Part shown: piece by piece, positions 18,211-27,676 of the stretch
Numbering within the stretch: the stretch's first letter is position 1
Layout of the letters: each line of letters opens with the position of its first letter
Assembly: GCA_015057405.1 (NCBI GenBank)
Contig: SVEK01000016.1
Span: 1 to 62,968 of the forward strand
From: Lachnospiraceae bacterium
Lineage (GTDB): Bacteria > Bacillota > Clostridia > Lachnospirales > Lachnospiraceae
Direction: 5' to 3'
Length of the DNA: 62,968 bases
Made by a program: the position numbers and the translations under genes
Notes under the pieces: generated by a model
Databases searched by the model: none
Seen by the model: only the letters and a program-made list of their open reading frames with translations
Told to the model about the DNA's origin: nothing

Positions 18211-18246
18211 CACCCACTGTATGATACGTGTACAGTGGGTGTTTGA
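18211..18246 (+). terminator. Terminator of icd
   Basis: CACCCACTGTA pairs perfectly with TACAGTGGGTG over an 8-base loop, followed by TTTGAT. The T tract is short. Confidence 0.65.
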
Positions 18247-18367
18247 TGGAAAGAATACATATAATACTAGAAACACCATTGATTGGGCCGGGGCAAAAAA
18301 GTGTGTCAGGTGCCCTTGGAAAATGAGTGGCAGACTCAAAGGAAAGATATAGACAGAGGTAAGGAAT

Positions 18368-20038
18368 ATGAGTAAAGATAACAAAACGGACGAGAAGGAA
18401 CAGATGACATATGAACAATCAGGACTTGATCCGCGTATTTTGCGAGCTGTTGCAGAACTGGGATTTGAAAGCATGACTCCTATACAACAACAGGCCATTC
18501 CTGTATTTTTGGAAGGAAAAGATCTTATAGGTCAGGCGCAGACAGGAACCGGAAAGACAGCAGCATTTGGTATTCCGATACTACAGAAAGTAGACCCTGA
18601 TACGAAAGGACTACAGGCGTTAGTTCTCTGTCCGACAAGAGAATTGGCAATACAGGCAGCAGAAGAGATAAGAAAATTTGGCAAATATATGGAAGGAATT
18701 AAAGTTCTTCCAATATATGGTGGTCAGGATATTACAAAACAGATAAGGTCGCTTAAGGGAAATGTTCAGATTGTTGTTGGAACTCCGGGACGTGTTATGG
18801 ATCATATGCGCAGACATACCCTGAAACTAAAAGGACTTAAAATGATAGTTCTTGACGAAGCAGATGAGATGCTTAATATGGGATTTAGAGAGGACATAGA
18901 AACTATTTTACAGGATATCCCGGGAGAACACCAGACAGGCTTGTTTTCAGCTACAATGCCAAAGCCGATTCTTGACATAACAAAAACGTATCAGAGACCG
19001 GATGCCGTAATGGTTAAGGTTGCGGCAAAAGAGTTAACAATTCCTTTGGTAAGACAGTATTATTATGAAGTTCGTCTTAAAAATAAGGAAGAGGTAACTG
19101 CAAGAATACTTGATTATTATAATCCGAAACGAACTCTTATTTTCTGTAATACCAAACGAAAGGTTGATGAACTTGCAGAAGTGCTTAAGGGTAGAGGATA
19201 TTTTGCAGAAGGATTTCATGGCGATATGTCACAAGCTCAGCGTGATAAGATTATGAACGGATTCAGAAAAGGTTTTGTTGATATATTAATTGCGACGGAT
19301 GTTGCGGCCAGGGGTATTGATGTGGATGACGTTGAGGCAGTTTTTAACTATGATATTCCGCAGGATATAGAGTATTATGTTCACCGAATCGGAAGAACGG
19401 GACGTGCCGGTAAGTCAGGAAGAGCATTTACCCTTGTAGTGGGACGGGATATCTATAAGATAAGAGATATTGAAAGAGTGTGTAAAACGAAAATAAAGCC
19501 ACGAAGCGTTCCTTCTGCTGTGGATATTAACAGCGCCAAGGCTGATAAAGTGATAAAAGAAGCGGTTAATCATATTAAGGAAGACAATCTTTATTCCATG
19601 ATAAAAATTGTAGAAGCAAAGCTTGATGATGAAGATTTTACTGCAATGGAGCTTGCGGCTGCGTTGCTTAAAATGCAGATGGGAAATGAAGTTGTTGAAA
19701 TGCAGCTCGATTACAGCTGGTTTGACAGTGATGAATATAAAGATAAGAAGAGAAAAAGCAGAGGCTTTGGAAGACGCGAAGGCCGGGGAAGAAACCGCGG
19801 ACGACATGATGATAAGAACAATGCCCATAGCGAGAGCAGACGCGACGATAAGAACAATACCCGTGGCGAAAGCAAACGTGACGACAAGAACAATAACCGC
19901 AGTGAAAGCAGGCGTGGTAATAAACGTGATGAACGTTCAAAATATAACAGACGTGGTGGAAGAAACGGTGAAAAAAGAAATGAAAAGCGCGGCAATGTGA
20001 AGCGTGATGCCTTTGGAAACAGAATTAATACAAAATAA
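18368..20038 (+). CDS. DEAD-box ATP-dependent RNA helicase (CshA/DeaD type)
   Basis: The 556-residue helicase has Q motif (MTPIQQQAIP), motif I AQTGTGKTAA, Ia PTRELAIQ, motif II DEADEML, motif III SATMP, motif V ATDVAARGIDV and motif VI HRIGRTGRAG. After a dimerisation-like region, the last 90 residues are an Arg/Asp/Asn-rich tail with an eleven-residue repeat (DDKNN plus SRR/SKR variants), expected to bind RNA non-specifically. It probably acts in ribosome assembly or RNA decay, and in cold adaptation. Confidence 0.95.
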   Translation: MSKDNKTDEKEQMTYEQSGLDPRILRAVAELGFESMTPIQQQAIPVFLEGKDLIGQAQTGTGKTAAFGIPILQKVDPDTKGLQALVLCPTRELAIQAAEEIRKFGKYMEGIKVLPIYGGQDITKQIRSLKGNVQIVVGTPGRVMDHMRRHTLKLKGLKMIVLDEADEMLNMGFREDIETILQDIPGEHQTGLFSATMPKPILDITKTYQRPDAVMVKVAAKELTIPLVRQYYYEVRLKNKEEVTARILDYYNPKRTLIFCNTKRKVDELAEVLKGRGYFAEGFHGDMSQAQRDKIMNGFRKGFVDILIATDVAARGIDVDDVEAVFNYDIPQDIEYYVHRIGRTGRAGKSGRAFTLVVGRDIYKIRDIERVCKTKIKPRSVPSAVDINSAKADKVIKEAVNHIKEDNLYSMIKIVEAKLDDEDFTAMELAAALLKMQMGNEVVEMQLDYSWFDSDEYKDKKRKSRGFGRREGRGRNRGRHDDKNNAHSESRRDDKNNTRGESKRDDKNNNRSESRRGNKRDERSKYNRRGGRNGEKRNEKRGNVKRDAFGNRINTK

Positions 20039-20100
20039 AAGAACGTCATAAGGTATAAAGACATAGAATATAGTAAAATAAAAAAAGGATACTATAAACT

Positions 20101-20826
20101 ATGTACAGAAAAAAATGTAACGGAATATTTCATATTGTTAAGCCGGGAGAAACGTTATATTCAATAAGTCGGAAGTATGATGTGCCATTGGAATTGGTAA
20201 TGCATGCGAATCCTTATGCAGACGTGTATAATCTAAGAATAGGTTCAAAGATATGTGTTCCGCGAAGAAATTATTTTGAAAACTGGAATCTTTCGTCGAG
20301 GCCGGGATATTCTGCGCGTAATATCAGACAAGATAGAGTCAGAGACTCCTCAAATAACTTTGGTGGCATAAATGAGTTGGATGATTATGACGATTTGTTT
20401 GAGAAGGATGATGCTGACGACGTAAATGAACCGGATGATTTTGACGATTTGTTTGAGAAGGATGACGCTGACGACGTAAATGAACCGGATGATTTTGACG
20501 ATTTGTTTGAGAAGGATGATGCTGACGACGTAAATGAACCGGATGATTTTGACGATTTGTTTGAGAAGGATGACGCTGATGACATAAATGAACCGGATGA
20601 TTTTGATGATATGTTTGAAGCGGATGATATGGATTTTGTTAATAATCCGATGGAGTTTCCGGTGCCGATAGAGAATAAATCCTTTGCATATATTGTGAGG
20701 GACGGGGATTCTATACAGAGTATTCTTGATAAATTCGGAATAAGCATGGATGAATTGGTTTCGAATAACAAGCTTGAAGATATGCTTATTAAATCAGGTA
20801 TTGCAATAATTATTCCGGTTAATTAA
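20101..20826 (+). CDS. Two-LysM protein with acidic repeat linker
   Basis: In the 241-residue protein, residues 10-55 form a LysM domain (HIVKPGETLYSISRKYDV) and residues about 197-241 a second one (YIVRDGDSIQSILDKFGIS). Between them lie four 18-residue acidic repeats plus a degenerate fifth. There is no signal peptide, so it may act inside the cell or in a spore or coat-like layer, or use another export route. The pI must be very low. A plausible ribosome site, AAAAGGA, precedes the ATG. Confidence 0.82.
   Translation: MYRKKCNGIFHIVKPGETLYSISRKYDVPLELVMHANPYADVYNLRIGSKICVPRRNYFENWNLSSRPGYSARNIRQDRVRDSSNNFGGINELDDYDDLFEKDDADDVNEPDDFDDLFEKDDADDVNEPDDFDDLFEKDDADDVNEPDDFDDLFEKDDADDINEPDDFDDMFEADDMDFVNNPMEFPVPIENKSFAYIVRDGDSIQSILDKFGISMDELVSNNKLEDMLIKSGIAIIIPVN
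20380..20595 (+). repeat. Four 54-bp in-frame tandem repeats
   Basis: The 54-base unit encodes DDFDDLFEKDDADDVNEP. Units start at 20380, 20434, 20488 and 20542; a diverged fifth continues to about 20646. Nearly identical DNA indicates recent duplication. Confidence 0.93.
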
Positions 20827-20865
20827 AGTGATTATCTGACTGATATGCGCTCAATATATTTTCAT

Positions 20866-20918
20866 CCCGGACTAATACCCCCGTATTAATGACGGCTGCA
20901 GGTCCGGGAGATATTTTG
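20866..20918 (+). terminator. Probable terminator of the LysM gene (nested hairpin)
   Basis: CCCGGAC (20866-20872) pairs with GTCCGGG (20902-20908) and encloses a second hairpin, TAATAC-CCCC-GTATTA. A loose T-rich stretch, ATATTTTGTTAT, follows. It could also be a structured RNA, but no known riboswitch pattern fits. Confidence 0.5.
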
Positions 20919-20949
20919 TTATATTAGGAAAGATTTAAAACTAAAAAAA

Positions 20950-21018
20950 CACTTCACCGAGACTTTCGCTATGGCAAAGAAGTTTATGTTGCTAACACAA
21001 CACGTCTTTGCGGTAGTG
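20950..21018 (+). other. Structured intergenic element upstream of the purF-like promoter
   Basis: CACT..ACCG at 20950-20959 pairs with CGGTAGTG at 21011-21018. Inside, GCAAAGA pairs with TCTTTGC and the motif GTTGCTAACACAAC lies in the loop. It ends ten bases before the -35 box of the next promoter. A related motif occurs twice near 53.83-53.87 kb. Confidence 0.4.
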
Positions 21019-21028
21019 GAATTTTGGG

Positions 21029-21058
21029 TTGACACACCCCTATTATGGGAAGTATACT
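21029..21058 (+). promoter_or_regulatory. Promoter of the purF-like/carB operon
   Basis: TTGACA and TATACT are separated by 18 bases, 35 bases upstream of the start codon. Confidence 0.75.
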
Positions 21059-21093
21059 CTTTAGAGATAATGTAAAAAAAGGAGACTGGGATT

Positions 21094-22503
21094 ATGGGTG
21101 GTTTTTTTGGAGTAACATCCAGAGAAAGCTGTGTATTTGATCTGTTCTTTGGTATAGATTATCATTCGCATCTTGGAACACGACGTGGCGGAATGGTAGT
21201 ATATGATAAAGATAAAGGCTTTGACAGAGCAATTCACAATATTGAGAATTCACCATTTAGAACGAAATTCGAGAGTGACGTTAACAGCATGGAAGGTAAC
21301 ATAGGAATTGGATGTATATCTGATTATGAACCACAACCTCTTCTAATAAGATCACATCTTGGAAATTATGCAATTACAACAGTTGGTAAGATTAATAATT
21401 CAGATGAACTAGTTAAGGAAGTTTTTGGAAACGGACATACTCATTTTATGGAAATGAGTGGTGGAGAAATTAACCAGACTGAGCTTACTGCAGCCCTTAT
21501 TAATCAAAAAGACTCAATTGCAGAAGGTATGAAATATGCAGGAGAGAAGATTGACGGCTCCATGTCTATACTTATTATGACAAAAGAAGGAATATATGCA
21601 ATGAGAGACAGGGTGGGTAGAACCCCTGTTATCATTGGAAAGAAGGATAGTGCTACATGTGCATCCTTTGAAGATTTTGCATTTATGCATCTGGGTTATG
21701 TGACTGAAAGAGAACTTGGTCCCGGGGAAGTTGTATTTCTTACACCTGACAGTGTAACAACTGTTGTTGAGCCCGGTAATGAGATGAGTATGTGTACATT
21801 TTTATGGGTATATTATGGTTATCCGACTGCAACTTATGAAGGAATTAACGTTGAAGAAATGCGTTACAGATGCGGAGAGTATATGGCAGAAAGAGATAAT
21901 GTAAAACCTGATTTTGTTGCGGGTGTTCCTGATTCGGGAGTCCCTCATGCAATAGGTTATGCCAATAAAGCGGGAATACCGTTTTCGAGGCCGTTTATTA
22001 AGTATACTCCGACCTGGCCAAGATCTTTTATGCCTCAAACTCAGGAAAAGAGAGATCTTATTGCTAAGATGAAGCTTATTCCTGTTGAGAATCTGATAAA
22101 AGATAAGAGCCTTTTGCTTATTGATGATTCTATTGTAAGAGGTACCCAGCTTAGAGAGACTACAGAATTTTTATTTGAAAGCGGTGCAAAGGAAGTTCAT
22201 ATTCGTCCGGCTTGTCCGCCGCTTATATATGGATGCAAGTATCTTAATTTTTCTCGTTCGAGGTCTGACCTTGATCTTATTGCAAGGAAGGTTATAGAGG
22301 AACGTGAGGGTGAAGTTACGGAAGAAATATTAAAGGATTATGCAGACCCTGAAAGTGAAAATTATTCAGAAATGGTTGACTGTATATGTAAAAAAATGAA
22401 ATTCACATCCCTGGCATTTAACCGCCTGGATGATATGATGAAGGCTGTAGGAATAGAGCCTTGTAAATTATGTACATATTGTTGGAATGGGAAAGAGAGG
22501 TAA
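21094..22503 (+). CDS. PurF-like phosphoribosyltransferase with a degenerate glutaminase domain
   Basis: The 469-residue protein is homologous to amidophosphoribosyltransferase along its length. The PRPP loop is intact (LLLIDDSIVRGTQLRE), and the four cysteines expected for a B. subtilis-type 4Fe-4S cluster are recognisable (MCTFLW, GCKYL, and CKLCTYC at the end). The glutaminase active site is not: the normal Cys after Met is Gly (MGGFFGV), the His-Arg-Tyr substrate motif reads GCISDYE, and the usual Asn-Gly is VGKIN. It should therefore not hydrolyse glutamine. Similar proteins in clostridia are annotated amidophosphoribosyltransferase. It may use free ammonia or have a regulatory role. It is followed after 7 bases by carB. 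Confidence 0.85.
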   Translation: MGGFFGVTSRESCVFDLFFGIDYHSHLGTRRGGMVVYDKDKGFDRAIHNIENSPFRTKFESDVNSMEGNIGIGCISDYEPQPLLIRSHLGNYAITTVGKINNSDELVKEVFGNGHTHFMEMSGGEINQTELTAALINQKDSIAEGMKYAGEKIDGSMSILIMTKEGIYAMRDRVGRTPVIIGKKDSATCASFEDFAFMHLGYVTERELGPGEVVFLTPDSVTTVVEPGNEMSMCTFLWVYYGYPTATYEGINVEEMRYRCGEYMAERDNVKPDFVAGVPDSGVPHAIGYANKAGIPFSRPFIKYTPTWPRSFMPQTQEKRDLIAKMKLIPVENLIKDKSLLLIDDSIVRGTQLRETTEFLFESGAKEVHIRPACPPLIYGCKYLNFSRSRSDLDLIARKVIEEREGEVTEEILKDYADPESENYSEMVDCICKKMKFTSLAFNRLDDMMKAVGIEPCKLCTYCWNGKER

Positions 22504-22510
22504 TAATAAA

Positions 22511-25500
22511 ATGAGTAAAAGAGAAGACATTCATAAGGTACTTATAATAGGTTCCGGTCCTATTATTATCGGACAGGCTTGTGAGTTCGATTATTCGGGA
22601 ACACAGGCATGTAAGGCACTTAAAAATTTAGGGTATGAGATTGTACTTGTTAACTCTAATCCGGCAACAATAATGACGGACCCCGGAACAGCAGATGTCA
22701 CATATATAGAGCCTTTGAACGTTGAAAGATTAGAACAGATTATTGCTAAAGAACGTCCGGATGCTCTTCTTCCGAATTTAGGTGGTCAGTCCGGACTCAA
22801 CTTGTGTTCAGAACTTGCAAACGCAGGTGTTCTTGATAAATATAATGTAAAAGTAATCGGTGTTCAGGTAGATGCCATTGAGCGTGGTGAGGATCGTATT
22901 GAGTTTAAGAAAACTATGGACAACCTTGGGATAGAGATGGCAAGAAGTGAGGTTGCTTACACTGTTGATGAGGCACTTGCAATTGCAGATAAACTTGGTT
23001 ATCCGGTAGTTATCAGACCGGCATATACTATGGGTGGCGCCGGTGGCGGTCTTGTATATAATATAGAAGAACTTAAAACAGTAGTATCAAGAGGTCTTCA
23101 GGCAAGTCTTGTTGGTCAGGTTCTTGTTGAAGAGTCAATTCTTGGTTGGGAAGAATTGGAATTAGAAGTCGTAAGAGATGCAAAGAATAACATGATAACT
23201 GTATGTTTTATTGAAAATATAGATCCTCTTGGAGTTCATACAGGTGATTCATTCTGTTCAGCACCTATGCTTACAATATCACAGGAAGTTCAGAATCGTC
23301 TTCAGGAGCAGGCATACAAGATTGTAGAGGCTATAGAAGTAATTGGTGGTACCAACGTACAGTTTGCACATGATCCTGTATCAGACAGAATTATTGTTAT
23401 CGAGATTAATCCAAGAACGTCAAGATCATCAGCTCTTGCAAGTAAGGCAACAGGATTCCCGATTGCTCTTGTTTCAGCTATGCTTGCTAGCGGACTTAAT
23501 CTTGATGAGATTCCTTGCGGAAAATACGGAACACTTGATAAGTATGTTCCGGGTGGAGATTATATTGTTATAAAATTTGCAAGATGGGCATTTGAAAAAT
23601 TCAAGGGAAGCGAAGATAAATTAGGAACTCAGATGAGGGCTGTAGGAGAAGTAATGAGTATAGGAAAAACCTATAAAGAAGCCTTCCAGAAAGCAATTCG
23701 TTCTCTTGAGATTGGTCGTTACGGTCTCGGATTTGCTAAAGATTTCAATGAAAAAACGTTGGATGAGCTTATTTCAATGCTTAGAACTCCTTCAAGTGAG
23801 CGTCAGTTTATTATGTATGAAGCTCTCAGAAAGGGTGCAACTGTTGACCAGTTGTTTGAACTTACTAAGATTAAGAAGTATTTTATAGAGCAGATGAAAG
23901 AGCTTGTTGAAGAAGAAGAGGCTCTTATGGCTGATAAGGGTAAAGTTCCGTCAGCGGAAGCTTTAACATCAGCTAAAAAGAATGGTTTTTCTGATAAATA
24001 TCTTAGCCAGATTCTTGATGTCAGCGAGGAATCCATCAGAACGGCACGTACTAAGATTGGTGTTGTAGAAGCATGGGAAGGAGTGCATGTATCAGGTACG
24101 GAAGATAGTGCATACTATTATTCGACATACAATGCGCCGGATGCAACGAAGGCATCAGACAATAAAAAGAAAATTCTCATCTTGGGTGGCGGACCTAACA
24201 GAATTGGTCAGGGTATTGAGTTTGATTATTGTTGTGTTCATGCAGCGCTTGCCCTTAAAGATCTTGGATTTGAAACAATTATTATAAATTGTAATCCGGA
24301 AACTGTTTCAACAGATTATGATACATCTGATAAACTCTATTTTGAGCCGCTTACTCTTGAAGATGTACTTAGTATATATGAAAAAGAGCAGCCGGTTGGT
24401 GTTATCGCTCAGTTCGGCGGACAGACACCTCTTAATCTTGCTGCTGAACTTGAAAAATATGGTGTTAAAATTCTTGGAACAGCACCTGCAGTTATTGATA
24501 TGGCAGAGGATAGAGATTTGTTCCGTGCTATGATGGATAAGCTCGAGATTCCAATGCCTGAAGCGGGAATGGCTGTAGATACAGAGGAAGCTCTTGCAAT
24601 CGCAGAGAAAATCGGATATCCGGTTATGGTTAGACCGTCTTACGTTCTTGGCGGACGCGGTATGGAAGTTGTAACAGATCCTGATATGCTTCGTGATTAT
24701 ATGAAAGCAGCTGTTGGAGTTACTCCTGACAGACCGATACTTATTGACCGTTTCCTTAAGAATGCGCTCGAATGTGAAGCTGATGCTATCTGTGATGGTA
24801 CCAATGCATTTGTTCCTGCAGTTATGGAGCATATCGAGCTTGCCGGAATTCACTCGGGTGATTCGGCTTGTATTCTTCCGTCAATGCATCTTTCAGATAA
24901 GCAGCTCGAAACTATTAAAGAGTATACAAGGAAGATTGCTGTAGAGATGAATGTATGCGGTCTTATGAATATGCAGTATGCGATTGAAAATGATGTGGTT
25001 TATGTACTTGAAGCGAACCCAAGGGCGTCTCGTACAGTGCCGCTTGTATCAAAGGTATGCGGAATTCAGATGGTTAGACTTGCAACACAGATTATTGTTT
25101 CAGATATCACAGGAGAGAATTCACCTGTACCTGAACTTAAAGAGAAAAAGTATGCTCATTACGGTGTTAAGGAAGCTGTATTCCCATTCAATATGTTCCC
25201 TGAGGTGGATCCGTTGTTAGGACCTGAGATGCGTTCTACCGGTGAGGTTCTTGGTCTTGCAAGCGGATTTGGTGAAGCTTTTTATAAGGCTCAGGAGGCT
25301 ACACAGACTAAACTGCCTCTTGAAGGAACGGTTCTGTTTTCTGTTAATGCATCATCTAAGGCAGAACTTCCGGAAGTTGCAAAAATGTTTGATGAGTGTG
25401 GATTCCACATCGTTGCAACAGGAAGAACATATGATGTTATTAGAGAAGCAGGTATTGAATGTGAAAAGATTAATAAAATGCAGGAAGGAAGACCTAACAT

Positions 25501-25735
25501 TGCTGATGCCATGACTAATGGAGATATACAGCTTGTTATTAATACTCCTGCCGGAAAAGATAAGGTATTTGATGACAGTTATGTAAGAAAAACTGCTATT
25601 AAGAAGAAGATTCCTTACATGACTACAATGGCTGCGGCTAAGGCTACTGCAGCAGGAATAAAAGCCATGAAGACTGACGGAAGTCTTCCTGTTCAGTCTC
25701 TTCAGGAGCTTCATGCGCTTATAACAGACAAATAA
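22511..25735 (+). CDS. carB: Carbamoyl-phosphate synthase large subunit
   Basis: The 1074-residue enzyme is full length, with two ATP-grasp halves: the first begins VLIIGSGPIIIGQACEFDYSG, the second ILILGGGPNRIGQGIEFDYC. A C-terminal MGS-like allosteric domain follows. The ATG at 22511 has AGAGAGG nine bases upstream and matches the family N-terminus; an earlier in-frame start at 22487 would overlap the preceding gene. It makes carbamoyl phosphate for pyrimidines and arginine. The partner carA (glutaminase) is not adjacent; the upstream neighbour is instead the PurF-like gene. Confidence 0.98.
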   Translation: MSKREDIHKVLIIGSGPIIIGQACEFDYSGTQACKALKNLGYEIVLVNSNPATIMTDPGTADVTYIEPLNVERLEQIIAKERPDALLPNLGGQSGLNLCSELANAGVLDKYNVKVIGVQVDAIERGEDRIEFKKTMDNLGIEMARSEVAYTVDEALAIADKLGYPVVIRPAYTMGGAGGGLVYNIEELKTVVSRGLQASLVGQVLVEESILGWEELELEVVRDAKNNMITVCFIENIDPLGVHTGDSFCSAPMLTISQEVQNRLQEQAYKIVEAIEVIGGTNVQFAHDPVSDRIIVIEINPRTSRSSALASKATGFPIALVSAMLASGLNLDEIPCGKYGTLDKYVPGGDYIVIKFARWAFEKFKGSEDKLGTQMRAVGEVMSIGKTYKEAFQKAIRSLEIGRYGLGFAKDFNEKTLDELISMLRTPSSERQFIMYEALRKGATVDQLFELTKIKKYFIEQMKELVEEEEALMADKGKVPSAEALTSAKKNGFSDKYLSQILDVSEESIRTARTKIGVVEAWEGVHVSGTEDSAYYYSTYNAPDATKASDNKKKILILGGGPNRIGQGIEFDYCCVHAALALKDLGFETIIINCNPETVSTDYDTSDKLYFEPLTLEDVLSIYEKEQPVGVIAQFGGQTPLNLAAELEKYGVKILGTAPAVIDMAEDRDLFRAMMDKLEIPMPEAGMAVDTEEALAIAEKIGYPVMVRPSYVLGGRGMEVVTDPDMLRDYMKAAVGVTPDRPILIDRFLKNALECEADAICDGTNAFVPAVMEHIELAGIHSGDSACILPSMHLSDKQLETIKEYTRKIAVEMNVCGLMNMQYAIENDVVYVLEANPRASRTVPLVSKVCGIQMVRLATQIIVSDITGENSPVPELKEKKYAHYGVKEAVFPFNMFPEVDPLLGPEMRSTGEVLGLASGFGEAFYKAQEATQTKLPLEGTVLFSVNASSKAELPEVAKMFDECGFHIVATGRTYDVIREAGIECEKINKMQEGRPNIADAMTNGDIQLVINTPAGKDKVFDDSYVRKTAIKKKIPYMTTMAAAKATAAGIKAMKTDGSLPVQSLQELHALITDK

Positions 25736-25770
25736 GGCAAGCTGTTAATTTTGGGGATGGAGGTAGTGCA

Positions 25771-26709
25771 ATGATTAGGATATACAAATCAGAATTAAGC
25801 GGAACTATGAATATAGTAGACGATATATCAGAGGGATGCTGGATAACTATGACAAATCCTACCCATGAAGAATTAACTAAAGTTGCCAAGGAATGTAATG
25901 TCGATATAGATGATCTTAAGGCTCCTCTTGATGAAGAAGAGCGTTCGAGACTTATGCCTGAGGATGGTTACACATTAATTCTTGTTGATATTCCGACAGT
26001 TGAGAAACGTAATGAAAAAGATAGATATGTAACCATTCCTTTGGGTATAATTTTAACAGAAAAAGTAATTATTACCGTGTGTCTGGAAGATAATGCAGTT
26101 ATTAATTATTACGCAAAGGGAAAAATAAGGTCATTTTTTACATTCAAGAAAACCAGAGTGATATTACAGCTGTTATATAGAAATGCTTCGTTATATCTTC
26201 AGTATCTTCGCAATATTGACAGAAAAAGTGAAGAAATAGAGCAAAAGCTGCATATATCACAGAAGAATCAGGAACTTATTGAACTGCTTGAGTTAGAAAA
26301 GAGTCTTGTATATTTTACTACATCGCTACGTTCTAATGAAATGGTTTTGGAAAAGATGCTTAAGAGTGACAGCATTAAAAAATATCCTGAAGATGACGAA
26401 TTGCTTGAAGATGTTATTGTTGAGAATAAACAGGCTATAGAGATGGCTAATATATATAGTGGTATATTAAGTGGTACCATGGATGCGTTTGCGTCAGTAA
26501 TATCTAACAATTTGAACATTGTTATGAAATTGCTTGCAACCATTACGATTGTGTTGTCTATACCGACAATGATAGCCAGTTTTTTCGGTATGAATGTAAG
26601 AGGAGTACCGTTTAGTGATCATCCGAACGGTTTCCTTATTGTATTTCTTTGTTCTTTAGCAATTACGGGAATAATTGCTCTTATATGCGCGAAGAAAAAG
26701 ATGTTCTAG
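25771..26709 (+). CDS. corA: CorA-family Mg2+/divalent cation channel
   Basis: The 312-residue protein has a long cytoplasmic alpha/beta and coiled-coil domain and two C-terminal membrane helices (LLATITIVLSIPTMIASFFG and FLIVFLCSLAITGIIALICA), joined by the signature GMN loop. It imports Mg2+, possibly Co2+ or Ni2+. It starts 35 bases after carB and may share its transcript. Confidence 0.95.
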   Translation: MIRIYKSELSGTMNIVDDISEGCWITMTNPTHEELTKVAKECNVDIDDLKAPLDEEERSRLMPEDGYTLILVDIPTVEKRNEKDRYVTIPLGIILTEKVIITVCLEDNAVINYYAKGKIRSFFTFKKTRVILQLLYRNASLYLQYLRNIDRKSEEIEQKLHISQKNQELIELLELEKSLVYFTTSLRSNEMVLEKMLKSDSIKKYPEDDELLEDVIVENKQAIEMANIYSGILSGTMDAFASVISNNLNIVMKLLATITIVLSIPTMIASFFGMNVRGVPFSDHPNGFLIVFLCSLAITGIIALICAKKKMF

Positions 26710-26748
26710 TCAGAAAGGTGTCTTGAGTATATATAAGGGGTTAATAGA

Positions 26749-27645
26749 ATGAAACAAAGTTGGATTGACAGATTAGAAAAAAAGTTTGGTAAATATGCAT
26801 TGCAGGGATTTATGAAGTATATTATAGCTATACAACTTGTGGGAGTTTTTATAGGTTTATTTGCCCCGCAGGTGTATTGGACATTTCTTGCTCTGGATTA
26901 TAGTGCTATTGCTAAAGGTCAGATATGGCGACTTGTGACTTTTTTGTTTTTTCCGTCTATAAGTTCATTTGGTATGATGGAAGTGCTGTTTTTGGCAATA
27001 GAATTATATTTATATTACATGATTGGTAATTCTCTTGAAAATGTATGGGGGACATTCAAGTTTAATCTGTATTATATTTCCGGAATTGTTCTTTCGGTGC
27101 TGGCCGGCATGATTGTATACATTTTCACCGGAATGAATCTGTGGCCTGTGGGATTTGAATATATTAATCAGGCATTATTTCTTGCTTTTGCAACAATATT
27201 TCCTAATATTGAGTTTTTGTTGTTCTTTGTTATTCCGGTCAAAGCAAAGTGGCTTGCAGTTTTCTATGCATTATTCATGGGATATGACGTGCTTCAATAT
27301 GTATCTGTAGCATTTAATTTTGAAGCTCCGATACACAGCAGAATGCTGGGTCTTGTATATGCAACTGCAATTGTTGTATCAATGCTTAATTATCTTATAT
27401 ATTATCTCAATTATAAAAGCGGAAAACGCCTTAGTTATGCTCAGAGAAAAAGAAGAAAAGAGTTTAAGCAGAGTACAGGACCGAAGGTTGTTCCTATATA
27501 CAGACACCGTTGTGCAATATGCGGCAGAACAGAAAAAGATAATGAAAATCTTGAATTCAGATTTTGCTCTAAATGTGATGGTAATTTTGAGTATTGTGAG
27601 GAACATATTTTTACGCACGAACATGTTCGAAGAAATCCGATGTAA
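26749..27645 (+). CDS. Rhomboid/derlin-like membrane protein with C-terminal zinc ribbon
   Basis: The 298-residue protein has about six membrane helices. QIWRLVTFLFFP after the first helix matches the conserved rhomboid/derlin WR motif, but the serine-protease GxSG motif is missing (the equivalent helix reads YINQALFLAFAT). A His remains in APIHSRMLG. It should be a proteolytically inactive pseudo-rhomboid. The soluble tail carries CAICGRT, CSKCDG and CEEH, likely a zinc site. The role is unknown; it lies between corA and a large glycosyltransferase. Confidence 0.78.
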   Translation: MKQSWIDRLEKKFGKYALQGFMKYIIAIQLVGVFIGLFAPQVYWTFLALDYSAIAKGQIWRLVTFLFFPSISSFGMMEVLFLAIELYLYYMIGNSLENVWGTFKFNLYYISGIVLSVLAGMIVYIFTGMNLWPVGFEYINQALFLAFATIFPNIEFLLFFVIPVKAKWLAVFYALFMGYDVLQYVSVAFNFEAPIHSRMLGLVYATAIVVSMLNYLIYYLNYKSGKRLSYAQRKRRKEFKQSTGPKVVPIYRHRCAICGRTEKDNENLEFRFCSKCDGNFEYCEEHIFTHEHVRRNPM

Positions 27646-27676
27646 GACAGCATAAAGATGAGGAGGAGTTATATTA

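Noticed and set aside
20827..21093. Purine or PRPP riboswitch before the purF-like gene
   Set aside because: The leader after the promoter is too short (about 30 bases), and the structured DNA lies upstream of the promoter.
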